NCBI GenBank assembly: GCA_903911925.1
Contig: CAIWFH010000151.1
Span: 62,001 to 126,000 of the forward strand
Reading direction: 5' to 3'
Source: an uncultured Acidobacteriaceae bacterium
GTDB lineage: Bacteria > Acidobacteriota > Terriglobia > Terriglobales > Acidobacteriaceae
Length of the DNA stretch: 64,000 nt
This document shows positions 25,980 through 34,759 of the stretch, in pieces (position 1 is the stretch's first letter; each line of letters begins with the position of its first letter). The notes under the pieces are model-generated. The model searched no databases. It saw nothing but the letters and a program-made list of their open reading frames with translations, and had not been told where the DNA came from. Both the position numbers and the translations under genes were made by a program.

Positions 25980-27167
25980 ATGCCAACACGCCCCTGCTGG
26001 GTTGAGATTCGCACTCGATCCTTTGAAGAGAATTTCCGCTTTCTTGCCGGCCTTGCCGCTCCGCACGCGGAGTTGCTGGCGATTGTGAAGGCTGACGCCT
26101 ATGGCCACTCGCTGGCCCTTTGCGCGCCGGCGGCGGTGTGTGCCGGGGCGCGGTGGCTGGGCGTCACCAGCGTTGAAGAAGGCGTGGCCGCGCGGGCTTT
26201 GTGCCCCGAGGCGCGGGTGCTGGTGATTGGCGGGGTCTTTCCCGGGCAGGGCGCGGCGCTGATTGCGAATCGACTCACCGCCGTGGCCTGGGAACCGTGG
26301 CAACTGAACGAGATTGAAATCGCCGCGCAGGATGCTGGGGCAGCGGCAGGCTCGGTGCCCATTCACCTGGAGATTGACACGGGGATGTCGCGCCAGGGAG
26401 TTGATGCGGCCGGGCTGCTGCCCATGCTGGCGCGCTTCAGCGCCGGGTCGCCGCTGAAACTGGAAGGCGTGATGACCCACCTGTTTGCCGCCGATGAAGC
26501 CGACGGCACAGTGACTGAAGCGCAACTGGCACAACTGGACAAGGTGCTGGAGCAGATCAGCGCGGGTGGCCAATGGGCCGAGTGGCTCAATGTGGGCAAC
26601 TCGGCCGCACTGCTCGCCGGGCAGGCAGAGGCGATTGCCGCGCTTGCCGCCCGCCATGGGATGAAGGCGCTGCTGCGCCCAGGGCTGGCGCTTTACGGCT
26701 TGGCGCCCGCTTACGAACCGACATTCGAGCCGGAGAACCCGGCCCCCCTGGCTACCGCCCTGACCCGCCTGCAGCCGGTGCTGAGCTGGAAGACACGCGT
26801 GACCGGCGTGCGTACTATTCCTGCCGGAGCCGTGGTGGGCTATAACGGAACCTTTGTGGCCACCGAACCCATGCGGCTGGCGCTGCTGGCCGCGGGTTAC
26901 GCTGACGGCATCGACAGGCATCTTGGCAACCACTTCAGCCTGTTGGTTCGCGGCCAGCGCGCGCCGCTCATCGGGCTTGTCAGCATGGACCAAACCGTTG
27001 TCGATGTGACCGACATTCCCAGCGTCAAGCCGGGCGATGAAGTTGTCCTCATCGGCACGCAGCAAGGCGAGACGATCACGGCATTCGATCACGCAGACGT
27101 GACAGGGACGATTCCGTGGGAGGTCTTTACCCGCATCGCTGCCCGCGTGCTCCGCATCGCCGTTTAG
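25980..27167 (+). CDS. alr: Alanine racemase
   Basis: This PLP enzyme makes D-alanine for peptidoglycan. The Schiff-base lysine is Lys37 in AIVKADAYGHS. The second catalytic residue is the Tyr of GYNGTF (homologous to the SYGATY position), followed by LAAGYADGIDR and MDQTVVDVTD from the C-terminal barrel-edge domain. The length of 395 is typical. A TTG at 25968 would add four residues, but the ATG at 25980 is preferred. The gene ends 4 bases past the end of a small opposite-strand gene. Confidence 0.96.
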   Translation: MPTRPCWVEIRTRSFEENFRFLAGLAAPHAELLAIVKADAYGHSLALCAPAAVCAGARWLGVTSVEEGVAARALCPEARVLVIGGVFPGQGAALIANRLTAVAWEPWQLNEIEIAAQDAGAAAGSVPIHLEIDTGMSRQGVDAAGLLPMLARFSAGSPLKLEGVMTHLFAADEADGTVTEAQLAQLDKVLEQISAGGQWAEWLNVGNSAALLAGQAEAIAALAARHGMKALLRPGLALYGLAPAYEPTFEPENPAPLATALTRLQPVLSWKTRVTGVRTIPAGAVVGYNGTFVATEPMRLALLAAGYADGIDRHLGNHFSLLVRGQRAPLIGLVSMDQTVVDVTDIPSVKPGDEVVLIGTQQGETITAFDHADVTGTIPWEVFTRIAARVLRIAV

Positions 27168-27397
27168 CCAAGATGTGATTTCTGCGCAAAGATCCCGATC
27201 GGTCGATGATCGTGCGCCGCTCTCACGTGAGTTTCGTCTCCGGTCCGAAATACCATGACGATGAGCGTCATGGCGAAGAAAACCGCGATGGCGAAGAAAT
27301 AGACGACGACACCGGCAAGTTCCAGGTTGTTCCGGGTAAGTGTGTGCGTACGTTTGACCGGAAATTCATTCGAGCGAATGTTGTCGCGCATGGGCAT
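27164..27397 (-). CDS. Predicted small single-span membrane protein
   Basis: This predicted 77-residue protein has one hydrophobic helix, AGVVVYFFAIAVFFAMTLIVMVF (given here in outline only). It has a basic N-terminus (MPMRDNIRSNEFPVKR) and a polar His-rich C-terminus (DETHVRAAHDHRP). GGAG lies 7 bases before the chosen ATG at 27397, whereas the frame further upstream lacks coding character. It converges with alr and their ends overlap by 4 bases. No family was recognised, so the call rests on the ribosome-binding site and the clear membrane helix. Confidence 0.45.
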   Translation of the reverse strand: MPMRDNIRSNEFPVKRTHTLTRNNLELAGVVVYFFAIAVFFAMTLIVMVFRTGDETHVRAAHDHRPIGIFAQKSHLG

Positions 27398-27735
27398 GGG
27401 CGGTCTCCGGAAGTGAGATAGGGTCGATTGACGGACACACGAGCTCGTCGGACCGAAATCAATATTCCGGAACAGATAGGGCACAAGCTCGATGCTGGTG
27501 AAGAGCGTAGCGCAGCAAGTTTGCACGCGCTTGTTTATAGTCAAGAGTTTTGTAAAGTCTTGTAAGAACTGAATCGGTTTTGGTCGCTGCGTACAGGCAG
27601 CGAAAGGGCTTGCATTCAAGTGGAACACCGTTGAAGCGCGACCAATGCGTGTTCGAAAACGGGAAATCCATTGGCTCCGCATAGGCATCGGACTTCTTGT
27701 TCCGCCGGGTCATGGGGGGTCAATTGACAAACTGC
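27398..27735. other. Intergenic region without recognised features
   Basis: About 340 bases lie between the small membrane protein and the FG-GAP protein, which are transcribed divergently. It is AT-richer than its neighbours around 27530-27570. No repeat, RNA or gene was recognised; it presumably holds the two promoters. Confidence 0.4.
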
Positions 27736-30072
27736 ATGCAGTCTCCTCGCTTCGTTCTTGCCTTCACACTCACTTTTTCGGCGCTCGCGACCAACTGCCA
27801 CGCACAATGTTGTTCCCTTAATCCGCCGCCTTCTTCCTACCAGTTCTACTCCGGGCTCGATATTCATTCGGTGGCCAATACCGGGTTGCCTTCCGACAGC
27901 GTCTATGCGGTTGCGGATTACAACCACGACGGAAAGCCGGATGTTTTTCTTTATGACCAGGCAGGCCTGCTGATAAACGATGTGGCCGGAACTTTCACCA
28001 ACGCAAACATGACTTTGCCGCCGGCGTTTCCAACGGGCGGAGGGGTGAACAAGGTGGCCTGGGCCGATGTGGACGGAGACGGACTCCTTGACCTGATTAC
28101 CTCTTCGACGGGCCCGGCCGGTGAGAACGGAATTGCGAACGTGGGAGGAGTGGCGGTCTACCCTGGATATTCCGACGGCAGTTTCCACCTTACTCCCAGC
28201 TTTACGGCCTACACGGGAGCCCTCTCCACAGGAGTTTTCGCAGTCGACGTCAATGGCGATGGGAAGCTGGACCTGATCGTTTCGACTCAACCGGATCCGA
28301 ACACGGGAACGCCGGGGGGAACATTCGTCTTCCTGAATCAAGGCAGCGGAAGTTTCAAGGCGGCGCCATCGATGACCACGGTGACCGCGGTGTTAACGAC
28401 CGGAGATTTCAACGGGGACGGAAAGACCGACCTTGTTGCCGTGCTACTGGGGGCGAATAGCCAATCCGTTACCCGGGTGATGATCGGCAAAGGAGACGGC
28501 ACGTTCAACCTGGGAGCCGTGCTGACGTCGCAGGCCTCGGGTGCGGCGACGGTGGGAGATTTCAATCGGGATGGAGAGACGGACATCGCTCTCGGAATCA
28601 GCACAAACGCAATTGTTTTGCTCGGCGACGGCAAGGGGAACTTCCGCAAGAGCGCGAGTCTGAACCCGGGGAGCGGCGACCCCAGCGTGTCCGCAGCAAT
28701 GCAGGCGATAGTGACGGGCGATTTGAACCGCGACGGCTTTGCCGATATTGCCGTGGTGCTGGGCAACCGGATCGCAACTTACTTCGGAGACGGGACAGGC
28801 GGATTCACTTTCAACCGGATTTACAACGGCGCCATGGAAGGGGCCGTTCTTGCCGATTTCACAGGCGATGGCAACCTGGACATGCTGACCGGGGGAAGCC
28901 ACTTGTATCTCGGGAATTCGAATGGCATCTTTTCAGCGGCCGTCACGGCGTTCCCTGACTTTTCAACTTCGCCGCACGACACTTTCTCCATCGTTACGGC
29001 GGACCTTAACGGGGACAAAATTCCCGATATCGCGATGGTAAGCACCAACCTGACCAGCCCGCCTACCGGCGGATTTGTGACCATCCAGCTGGGGACGGGC
29101 AAGGGCTACTTCGGGGCTCCGCACAGCTATGCCATTCAACAGCAGGCGGGGACCATCGCAGCGGGAGACTTGAATGGCGACGGCACGATCGACCTGGTGG
29201 TGACGCGCAGCGGGGCCTATTACTCATTGAACACGCCGCACCCCGTGGACACGGAGGTGCTGCTGGGGCACGGAGACGGGACCTTTGACGCGGCGAAGGG
29301 CTACACCGTGGTGGGAGCTCCCAGCCAGAGCCAGTACACGAACTCGGCCTTTCTTGCCGACGAGAATGGGGACAAAAAGCTGGATCTGATCGGCGATTGG
29401 GGCGTGGCGCTGGGCAACGGCGACGGAACTTTCCAGGCGCCCATCGCCTTTCCGGGCGGCATCGTAAACATCAGGAGCATCGCCGCAGGCGACATGAATG
29501 GCGATGGAATTCTGGACCTGGTGATCAACGGCCCTTCAGCGAACGGCAGCGCGTGGTCGCTGATCGGGCTGGGTACCGGCCATTTCCGCATCGCCAGTGC
29601 TAATGTGGCCCCGCTGGGGCACGCGAATGTGCTCGCGGACCTGAACCATGACGGCAAGGTGGACCTAATCTCAACGGCGGGCTCTGCCGTAACCGTGTCA
29701 CTGGGCAAGGGCGATGGCACCTTCGGCCCGCAGGTGGTGTACAGCACAAAATTCTCAAATGGAACGGCGCTGGTGGTGGCCGATTTCAATCGGGACGGCA
29801 AGCCCGATGTCGCCGTGGCGGTGCAAAGCGGCAGCGCGGGACTGTCCACAGGCATTCAGGTCATGCGCGGCAATGGCGACGGCACCCTGCTTGGGCCAGA
29901 CCCGTTCCACCTGGACGGCTACGATCCAAGCCTGGCCTACAGCGAGGGTTTAGTGGGCGCGGATTTTGGAGAGGTACTGATCCCTATCGACGTCAATGGG
30001 GACGGATTCCCAGACCTGGTGGATATTACCGGGGCGGGCGTTGAGCGGTTGATCAATACCAGGCGTCATTGA
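27736..30072 (+). CDS. Secreted FG-GAP/VCBS repeat protein
   Basis: This extracellular protein of about 778 residues has a signal peptide (RFVLAFTLTFSALATNCHA) and fourteen repeats with the calcium-loop pattern D-x-N-x-D-G-x-x-D, for example DYNHDGKPD, DVDGDGLLD, DFNGDGKTD, DLNRDGFAD, DLNGDGTID and DVNGDGFPD. The repeats are spaced at about 45-65 residues, the expected architecture for a beta-propeller or a pair of propellers of the integrin alpha-subunit type. Two repeats (DLNGDKIPD, DENGDKKLD) have Lys instead of Gly in the loop. These proteins are usually adhesins or surface receptors. The ATG at 27736 gives a clean signal peptide. Confidence 0.88.
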   Translation: MQSPRFVLAFTLTFSALATNCHAQCCSLNPPPSSYQFYSGLDIHSVANTGLPSDSVYAVADYNHDGKPDVFLYDQAGLLINDVAGTFTNANMTLPPAFPTGGGVNKVAWADVDGDGLLDLITSSTGPAGENGIANVGGVAVYPGYSDGSFHLTPSFTAYTGALSTGVFAVDVNGDGKLDLIVSTQPDPNTGTPGGTFVFLNQGSGSFKAAPSMTTVTAVLTTGDFNGDGKTDLVAVLLGANSQSVTRVMIGKGDGTFNLGAVLTSQASGAATVGDFNRDGETDIALGISTNAIVLLGDGKGNFRKSASLNPGSGDPSVSAAMQAIVTGDLNRDGFADIAVVLGNRIATYFGDGTGGFTFNRIYNGAMEGAVLADFTGDGNLDMLTGGSHLYLGNSNGIFSAAVTAFPDFSTSPHDTFSIVTADLNGDKIPDIAMVSTNLTSPPTGGFVTIQLGTGKGYFGAPHSYAIQQQAGTIAAGDLNGDGTIDLVVTRSGAYYSLNTPHPVDTEVLLGHGDGTFDAAKGYTVVGAPSQSQYTNSAFLADENGDKKLDLIGDWGVALGNGDGTFQAPIAFPGGIVNIRSIAAGDMNGDGILDLVINGPSANGSAWSLIGLGTGHFRIASANVAPLGHANVLADLNHDGKVDLISTAGSAVTVSLGKGDGTFGPQVVYSTKFSNGTALVVADFNRDGKPDVAVAVQSGSAGLSTGIQVMRGNGDGTLLGPDPFHLDGYDPSLAYSEGLVGADFGEVLIPIDVNGDGFPDLVDITGAGVERLINTRRH

Positions 30073-30149
30073 GACGGAGAAACTGACAAAATGCCCGGCG
30101 GGTCGAAGGGATTCTTCGACTGGAGCGAATTGCGTCAATCACTCCAACG

Positions 30150-30803
30150 CTAACCGGCGGCGGACTCCTGGTTACAGGGCTTCAAACCCGCCGCTCCCTC
30201 GACTGCGGCAATCATGGCCTCGGTCCCAATGGCCGAGTTGAGAAGCATGTGATAGAGTCCGCGGGCGCACCACTCCTGCTGATAGAACTGACGAATTGCG
30301 GCGGCCCGGCTCTTGTCTTGCTGGGCTAGCAACTGCTCAGCCTGGTCGGCCTTATGCGGAAACGCCTTCGCGAACCACTCGCGTTTTGCCTTGGCCGTGG
30401 CGTAGACGAATACGTGGAAGCATCCGGGCTGGCAGGCGAGCGCGCAGGCGGCGCCGCGGCCCACCAGCACGCAATTGCCTTCTTTGGCCGCGGCGAGAAT
30501 CTGGTCCCGAATCAGCGACAAACAGCGCGCGGAGTCAAAGACCTTCTCCTCGGCGAGGCCGGTGGTGGAGTACATGGAGTCTTGCCAGAAGACCTTGCCG
30601 TAGCGGTGGTACCAGGGGTCGAGCCGCTCGTCGAATTTGGCGGCCAGTTCCGGAGCCACTCCGGCGGCATGGGCCGCGCCGCACACCAGTTCCGAGTCCA
30701 TCAGCCGCCAGCCCAGCCGCTCAGCCAAATGGTGAGCAAACTCTCCGCCTCTCGAGCCGTATTCGCGTTCAACAGTAATTACCCTTGCAGGTGCTCGACC
30801 CAT
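30150..30803 (-). CDS. Cytidylate kinase-like family protein
   Basis: This 217-residue P-loop protein belongs to the Cytidylate_kin2 group. The nucleotide-binding segment is ITVEREYGSRGGEFAHHLAERLGW at the N-terminus, with the loop reading EYGSRGGE. A CVLVGRGAACAL strand follows, and a C-terminal half contains repeated AKREWFAKAF and KSRAAAIRQFY segments. Real CMP kinases are more compact, and the substrate of this group is unknown. GGAGG lies 9 bases before the start. Confidence 0.8.
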   Translation of the reverse strand: MGRAPARVITVEREYGSRGGEFAHHLAERLGWRLMDSELVCGAAHAAGVAPELAAKFDERLDPWYHRYGKVFWQDSMYSTTGLAEEKVFDSARCLSLIRDQILAAAKEGNCVLVGRGAACALACQPGCFHVFVYATAKAKREWFAKAFPHKADQAEQLLAQQDKSRAAAIRQFYQQEWCARGLYHMLLNSAIGTEAMIAAVEGAAGLKPCNQESAAG

Positions 30804-31010
30804 GGCAAATTTCCTCCCCGCGAATGGAGCATACAACGAAAGCGGGTTTCATTGGCAAGATTGCAGTTCTTGCCTGAAGAAGAGACTCTTCCAGGGTCGG
30901 GATGGGGTCTATGCTTTTTGGCAAACAGGAATATCGTGGGAATCGAAGAAGCGTGGGCCGGGAGGCCGGCGTTACAACTTATCGCGGCGGCTGAGATGCG
31001 CTGAGCCGAG

Positions 31011-31056
31011 AAAACAAAACAGGCGCGGGAGTTGTTTTTCTCCTGCGCCTGTTCTT
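31011..31056 (-). terminator. Intrinsic terminator of the sigma/DUF4097 operon
   Basis: AACAGGCGCGGGAG (31018-31031) pairs with CTCCTGCGCCTGTT (31040-31053) with one G-U pair. On the minus strand the stem is followed by TTGTTTTC. It lies 26 bases past the last gene of the operon. Confidence 0.85.
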
Positions 31057-31081
31057 TATCCCATTCGATTGTTGGTGCTGT

Positions 31082-32755
31082 TTATTGCGGAGTTGGGGGC
31101 GCGGGCGGCACCTTGGGGGTCTTCAGGTGCGGCGTCTTTGAAAGATCCGGCGCTTTGGGGTTGGGCGGAGCATTCAGCTTGGTCGGGTTAGGTGGCATGG
31201 GGGGCATGGGCGGCATCGCCGAGCCCTTCTTGACGTGCACATCGCCGTTCTCGGCAGAGAGCACGATGCGCGCGGTTCCGGAGCCGATGAGGAATGTCGC
31301 CAGCTTGTTTTCGCCTTCGGCGGAGGGCATGGCGAAGTCGGAAACGATATCGCCGTTATGGGTGCGGGCGTTGACGGTGGCCGAAGCGTTGGGCGGCAGG
31401 GTCACTTCAACGTCGCCCTTGCTGTTTTTGGCTTCGACCCCGAAGGTGGCTGCCGGCGAAACGGCGATGCGGCCGTTGCGGTTTTCAACGTATGTGTCGC
31501 CGTAAATCTGGCTCAGGTCAACGTCCTTGGAGTGGGTTGTGACGCGCACCTGTCCTTTGGCCTCGGTAACCCGCAGGTCATCGGAGTTGAGGGTAAGGTC
31601 GCCGGGAAGCGTTGCCACTTCAAGATCGGTGACCGACGTGTGCACGTGCACATCTCCAGCCACGTTTTCCATGTGAACTTCGCCGAAGATTTCGCCATTG
31701 ATGGCGACCTTGCCCTTGATTTCAGAGAGGGTCAGGTCGTTGCAGTGGCCGTCGGCTGTGATGTCGCCCTGGATGTCGTGTGCGGAGAAGTCGTGCTTGT
31801 CGTTGGAGAGATGAACCTGGACCGAACCGGCAATGGTGTTCAGATGCACGTCGCCGTGCGGAGCGGTCACGGTTATGCCCGCTCCCAGGCCGGCGGCGGT
31901 TACGTCGCCCTTGCCTGTGTTCACGTTGACTCGCGCCGATTTGGGAACCGTCACCGTCAGACTAAGGCGGCCGTTGTTGTTGCTGGCCGACTTGACCATG
32001 ACTGCGCTTCCGCTGACTTTTACGTCGGGCGCTTCAGAGGCGAAGATCTTCTTCGCTTCGTCGTCGTTGCTGGCGTAGGCCACTTCGTGCGCCTGCACTT
32101 CCATGTTGGAGCCGTCGCCAGCGGTGATGCTGACGTCGCCGCGCGGATTTTCAATGTCGATGGCCGCGTTGGCAGGAATCTGCGTGCTCAGGACCTGCTG
32201 GTCGTTGTCGTGCTCGGGCAGGCCAAAGGAGTTGAAGAAGTCATCGTTGTGGTCGCCCCAATTCCAGTTATTTATCCACGGGCCCATGTGATTGTGTGCG
32301 GCGGACGCGCAGACTCCCAGAATGGCGAGAAAGATGAGAATGCCCACAAAGCTGCCACCACGGCGCACCGGAGTCTCGCGGCGCAGGTCAAGCGCCCACT
32401 CGGCCAGTAGGGCCAGCCCGGCGCCGATCAGCAGCAGCGGCCACCAGTGCCCGTACCAGGCCCAGAAGCCCTCAGAGGCAATGTGGCCGGTAAGCACCAG
32501 CAGGGCCACGATGCCGGCGCCGATGAGGATGATGGGACCCACAACCGAGGGAACGCGCGGGCCGTAAACGCCCACATAGCTCGACTTCATGGCGTAGCGC
32601 TGGGCCTTCCAGGCGTCGCGCTGCGCACGCCAGGCTGCCTTCTGCTGCTCGCGGTAGACGCGCCACTGGGTCTTGGGATCGTAAGGCGGATAGCCGGGCG
32701 GCACACCGCCCCCTGGGGGCGTATTGGGAGGCATGTTGGGGGGTACGCTGCTCAT
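31082..32755 (-). CDS. DUF4097-containing membrane protein
   Basis: This 557-residue protein contains a DUF4097-type beta-strand repeat domain. After a proline-rich start come three membrane segments near 65-150 (GPIILIGAGIVALLVLTG, WWPLLLIGAGLALLAEWAL, GILIFLAILGVCASAAH). A long extracytoplasmic domain follows, with at least ten short blades of the form GDVxL/V (GDVSITAG, KGDVTAAGL, HGDVHLNTIA, GDITADG, GDLTLNSDD, GDTYVENRNG, KGDVEVTLPPNAS). The C-terminus is proline-rich (PPMPPMPPNP). It is the last gene of a five-gene operon, and its start overlaps the upstream stop by 4 bases (ATGA). The domain is common in LiaG/LiaX-like envelope-stress proteins. Confidence 0.85.
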   Translation of the reverse strand: MSSVPPNMPPNTPPGGGVPPGYPPYDPKTQWRVYREQQKAAWRAQRDAWKAQRYAMKSSYVGVYGPRVPSVVGPIILIGAGIVALLVLTGHIASEGFWAWYGHWWPLLLIGAGLALLAEWALDLRRETPVRRGGSFVGILIFLAILGVCASAAHNHMGPWINNWNWGDHNDDFFNSFGLPEHDNDQQVLSTQIPANAAIDIENPRGDVSITAGDGSNMEVQAHEVAYASNDDEAKKIFASEAPDVKVSGSAVMVKSASNNNGRLSLTVTVPKSARVNVNTGKGDVTAAGLGAGITVTAPHGDVHLNTIAGSVQVHLSNDKHDFSAHDIQGDITADGHCNDLTLSEIKGKVAINGEIFGEVHMENVAGDVHVHTSVTDLEVATLPGDLTLNSDDLRVTEAKGQVRVTTHSKDVDLSQIYGDTYVENRNGRIAVSPAATFGVEAKNSKGDVEVTLPPNASATVNARTHNGDIVSDFAMPSAEGENKLATFLIGSGTARIVLSAENGDVHVKKGSAMPPMPPMPPNPTKLNAPPNPKAPDLSKTPHLKTPKVPPAPPTPQ

Positions 32756-33075
32756 TGCTGGCCTCCGTCTGGTTCTCTTTCATACTCCTGCGTGTGGGCC
32801 GGAACGATGGCCGAAGAGGTTCCCGCGGGAATCGGTCCGCCTGGAGCATTGGGGTCAACCGCGTACGGCGCGCCCGGATGCTGAGCCGGCGGATAGCCTG
32901 CATCGGTGGCCAACGCCGCGCGCTCTGCGAGGGCCATGACGCCGGCCAGGATGAGGAATAACGGCCAGCTATGGCCCCAAGAGAGAATGTCAGCCTGGTT
33001 GAGCAACGCGAGCGCGCCAACCAGAAGCAAAAATGCAGGACCGCGAAGGCGGCGAATCAGGATGTAGCGGTTCAT
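32752..33075 (-). CDS. LiaI/LiaF-TM-like small membrane protein
   Basis: This 107-residue protein has two closely spaced membrane segments, RGPAFLLLVGALALLNQ and WPLFLILAGVMALAERAA, and a proline-rich cytoplasmic or external tail. The pair resembles the transmembrane part of LiaF/DUF5668 proteins; the motif SWPLFLILAG recurs in the flanking genes. It overlaps both neighbours by 4 bases (ATGA), implying translational coupling. A role as a membrane component of the same stress module is an inference from context. Confidence 0.75.
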   Translation of the reverse strand: MNRYILIRRLRGPAFLLLVGALALLNQADILSWGHSWPLFLILAGVMALAERAALATDAGYPPAQHPGAPYAVDPNAPGGPIPAGTSSAIVPAHTQEYEREPDGGQQ

Positions 33076-33902
33076 TTGGAACCTCCTTGCGAATCTCCGA
33101 GACGGCGAACGATCAGCCAGACGCCCAGCCCGATCAGAATCAGGGGCCAGGTGAACTCCATCAACCGGCCGTTGAAGATATCCAACTGGCCCAGCAGGAA
33201 GAGCAGGCCCAGGCCGATGAGGACAATGGCGCCTATCGGTTCCTTGCGCTTCCAGTAGAGCGGCGGAACCGGAGGCGGCGGCATGGGCGGCATGCCCGGG
33301 TCAACAAAGCCCGGAGGCGGCGGATAGGGCGCCTGGTAGGGGCTCTGTCCATAGGGCTGCTGGTATTGGCCGGCGTAAGGCGCCGCACCCGGCTGAGCGG
33401 GAGCTGCCGGACCAGGTTGGCCCGGGTATGCCCCTGGCTGGCCAGGGTATTGGTTCTTGCCCAGGTTGAGCCAGTTGCCGACTTCGTTGAGGCCCAGCGG
33501 ATCGGGCAGCGGCTGCCCGTCGCGCCGCGCCTTGGCCGTATGGAAGGCTTCGAAGGACTGGTAAAGCACCCAGGCCCCGATAAAGATGCCGAAGATTCCG
33601 TAGTGGTCGGTGATGCTGATAAGCACCGCGAAGATCACCACGTGGATCAGGCCCTTGAAGAACTGGCCGTTGTACATGGCGCCCACGCCGGGAATCAGTC
33701 CCAGAACCGCGGCTGCCGAAGGATTGGGCGAGCCCGGGGGTGGCGCTGCAAAAGGCTGTTGATAAGCCTGCCAGGTTGCCGCGCAGCCCTCGCAGAAAAG
33801 CTGCCCTCCCGCCACATTGCGCACGCAATCGGCGCAGAGAGGCTTTCCGCACGTCTGACAAAATGCCGTTGCTGCCGTACCGCTGTGATTTACGCAGTCC
33901 AT
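33072..33902 (-). CDS. B-box zinc-finger membrane protein
   Basis: This 276-residue protein begins with a B-box-type zinc finger (CVNHSGTAATAFCQTCGKPLCADC with CEGC after). A segment of helix-forming sequence follows (AVLGLIPGVGAMYNGQFFKGLIHVVIFAVLI), then a long proline/glutamine-rich stretch, then two C-terminal membrane helices (IGAIVLIGLGLLFLLGQLDI and TWPLILIGLGVWLIV). These C-terminal helices resemble LiaF-TM segments. It overlaps the anti-sigma gene by 13 bases and the next gene by 4. B-box proteins with this layout are known from Acidobacteria, but their role is not defined. Confidence 0.8.
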   Translation of the reverse strand: MDCVNHSGTAATAFCQTCGKPLCADCVRNVAGGQLFCEGCAATWQAYQQPFAAPPPGSPNPSAAAVLGLIPGVGAMYNGQFFKGLIHVVIFAVLISITDHYGIFGIFIGAWVLYQSFEAFHTAKARRDGQPLPDPLGLNEVGNWLNLGKNQYPGQPGAYPGQPGPAAPAQPGAAPYAGQYQQPYGQSPYQAPYPPPPGFVDPGMPPMPPPPVPPLYWKRKEPIGAIVLIGLGLLFLLGQLDIFNGRLMEFTWPLILIGLGVWLIVRRLGDSQGGSK

Positions 33903-34759
33903 ACTGTGCTCCCTTCCATCAGTGCCGTTCCCGTAGTGCCATCTTGGAGCCGCCGGAATGCGCGGGTTGTTCCGTGAAAGGTTAGGGACGCCTCAAGAAA
34001 GTCTGTTGAGTCATTGAGCGCCGGGTTTCCCGACTGTTGTGGAGGGTCTACGCGCGATCCCCCGTCTTTGTGGCCCGGAGCCTGCCCGGGAGCCTGTTTT
34101 GACTCGCCCGGCTGGGCCGGAGACGAATCTTTCTGCTTCTGCTGCGTGTCGCCGCCTTCGCCTTCGCCCTGTGCGCCGCGGCGCAGTTCCCGCATTTTGG
34201 ACTCCACCTCGTATACCAGGCGAAGGTGATCGTAATAGCGAATGATCGGTGTTGAGGCCATGGTCAGCCGACGCTCTACCAGCGACCGTACCGTGGCCGG
34301 CTTCAATGCACTTAGCTTGATCTCGCTTAAGCGAACGCCGGTCAGGTTCAGGGTCAAAGCGATTGAGAAGAAGGCCATGGCCGCGGTCATCAGCAGGCGC
34401 GGCTCGGCAAATCGTTTCACATTGCCCTTGAAGCCGGGACGCTGATAAGCCGGAAGCATAGCCAGCACATTGCCGCCCGGGGTGACAAGCCCGAAGCCCG
34501 CTACCTGCCCTGGACCCGTCTGGGCCAGTATCCTGTCAAGCAATCCGGCAGGTACTTCGGGCTCAGGCGAGAGAAACTCAAGCCACTCGCGGCCCTTGCG
34601 CGCCTCTTCAAACAGTACCGTGCAGGCCGGGCAGACGGCCATGTGCGCGGCAAACGTCGTCTCGTCTTCAGGCTTCAACAACCCGTCAAGCGCGTCCGCC
34701 AGCAATGTCTCCCAAAGCCCGCAGGCTGGGGAACTCGGAATGTTAGTGCGCTCTGCCAT
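33890..34759 (-). CDS. Anti-sigma factor with zinc-finger (zf-HC2) domain
   Basis: This 289-residue membrane protein has an N-terminal anti-sigma zinc-finger domain, CGLWETLLADALDGLL with HMAVCPAC (H-x3-C-x2-C) near residues 39-46, and a single transmembrane segment, LLMTAAMAFFSIALTLNLTG, near 122-141. A long extracytoplasmic tail is rich in Gln/Gly/Pro. The start follows the sigma-factor stop without any gap (34759 against 34760), so the pair is translationally coupled. The protein is expected to sequester the sigma factor until an envelope signal releases it. Confidence 0.9.
   Translation of the reverse strand: MAERTNIPSSPACGLWETLLADALDGLLKPEDETTFAAHMAVCPACTVLFEEARKGREWLEFLSPEPEVPAGLLDRILAQTGPGQVAGFGLVTPGGNVLAMLPAYQRPGFKGNVKRFAEPRLLMTAAMAFFSIALTLNLTGVRLSEIKLSALKPATVRSLVERRLTMASTPIIRYYDHLRLVYEVESKMRELRRGAQGEGEGGDTQQKQKDSSPAQPGESKQAPGQAPGHKDGGSRVDPPQQSGNPALNDSTDFLEASLTFHGTTRAFRRLQDGTTGTALMEGSTVWTA

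Noticed and set aside
25956..27092. A 378-residue open frame on the minus strand
   Set aside because: It is antisense to alr, which has all the alanine racemase motifs. The frame has shadow-type composition and no motif.
31235..32410. A 391-residue open frame on the plus strand
   Set aside because: It is antisense to the DUF4097 gene. Its repetitive Val/Gly/Asp composition mirrors the beta-repeat on the other strand.
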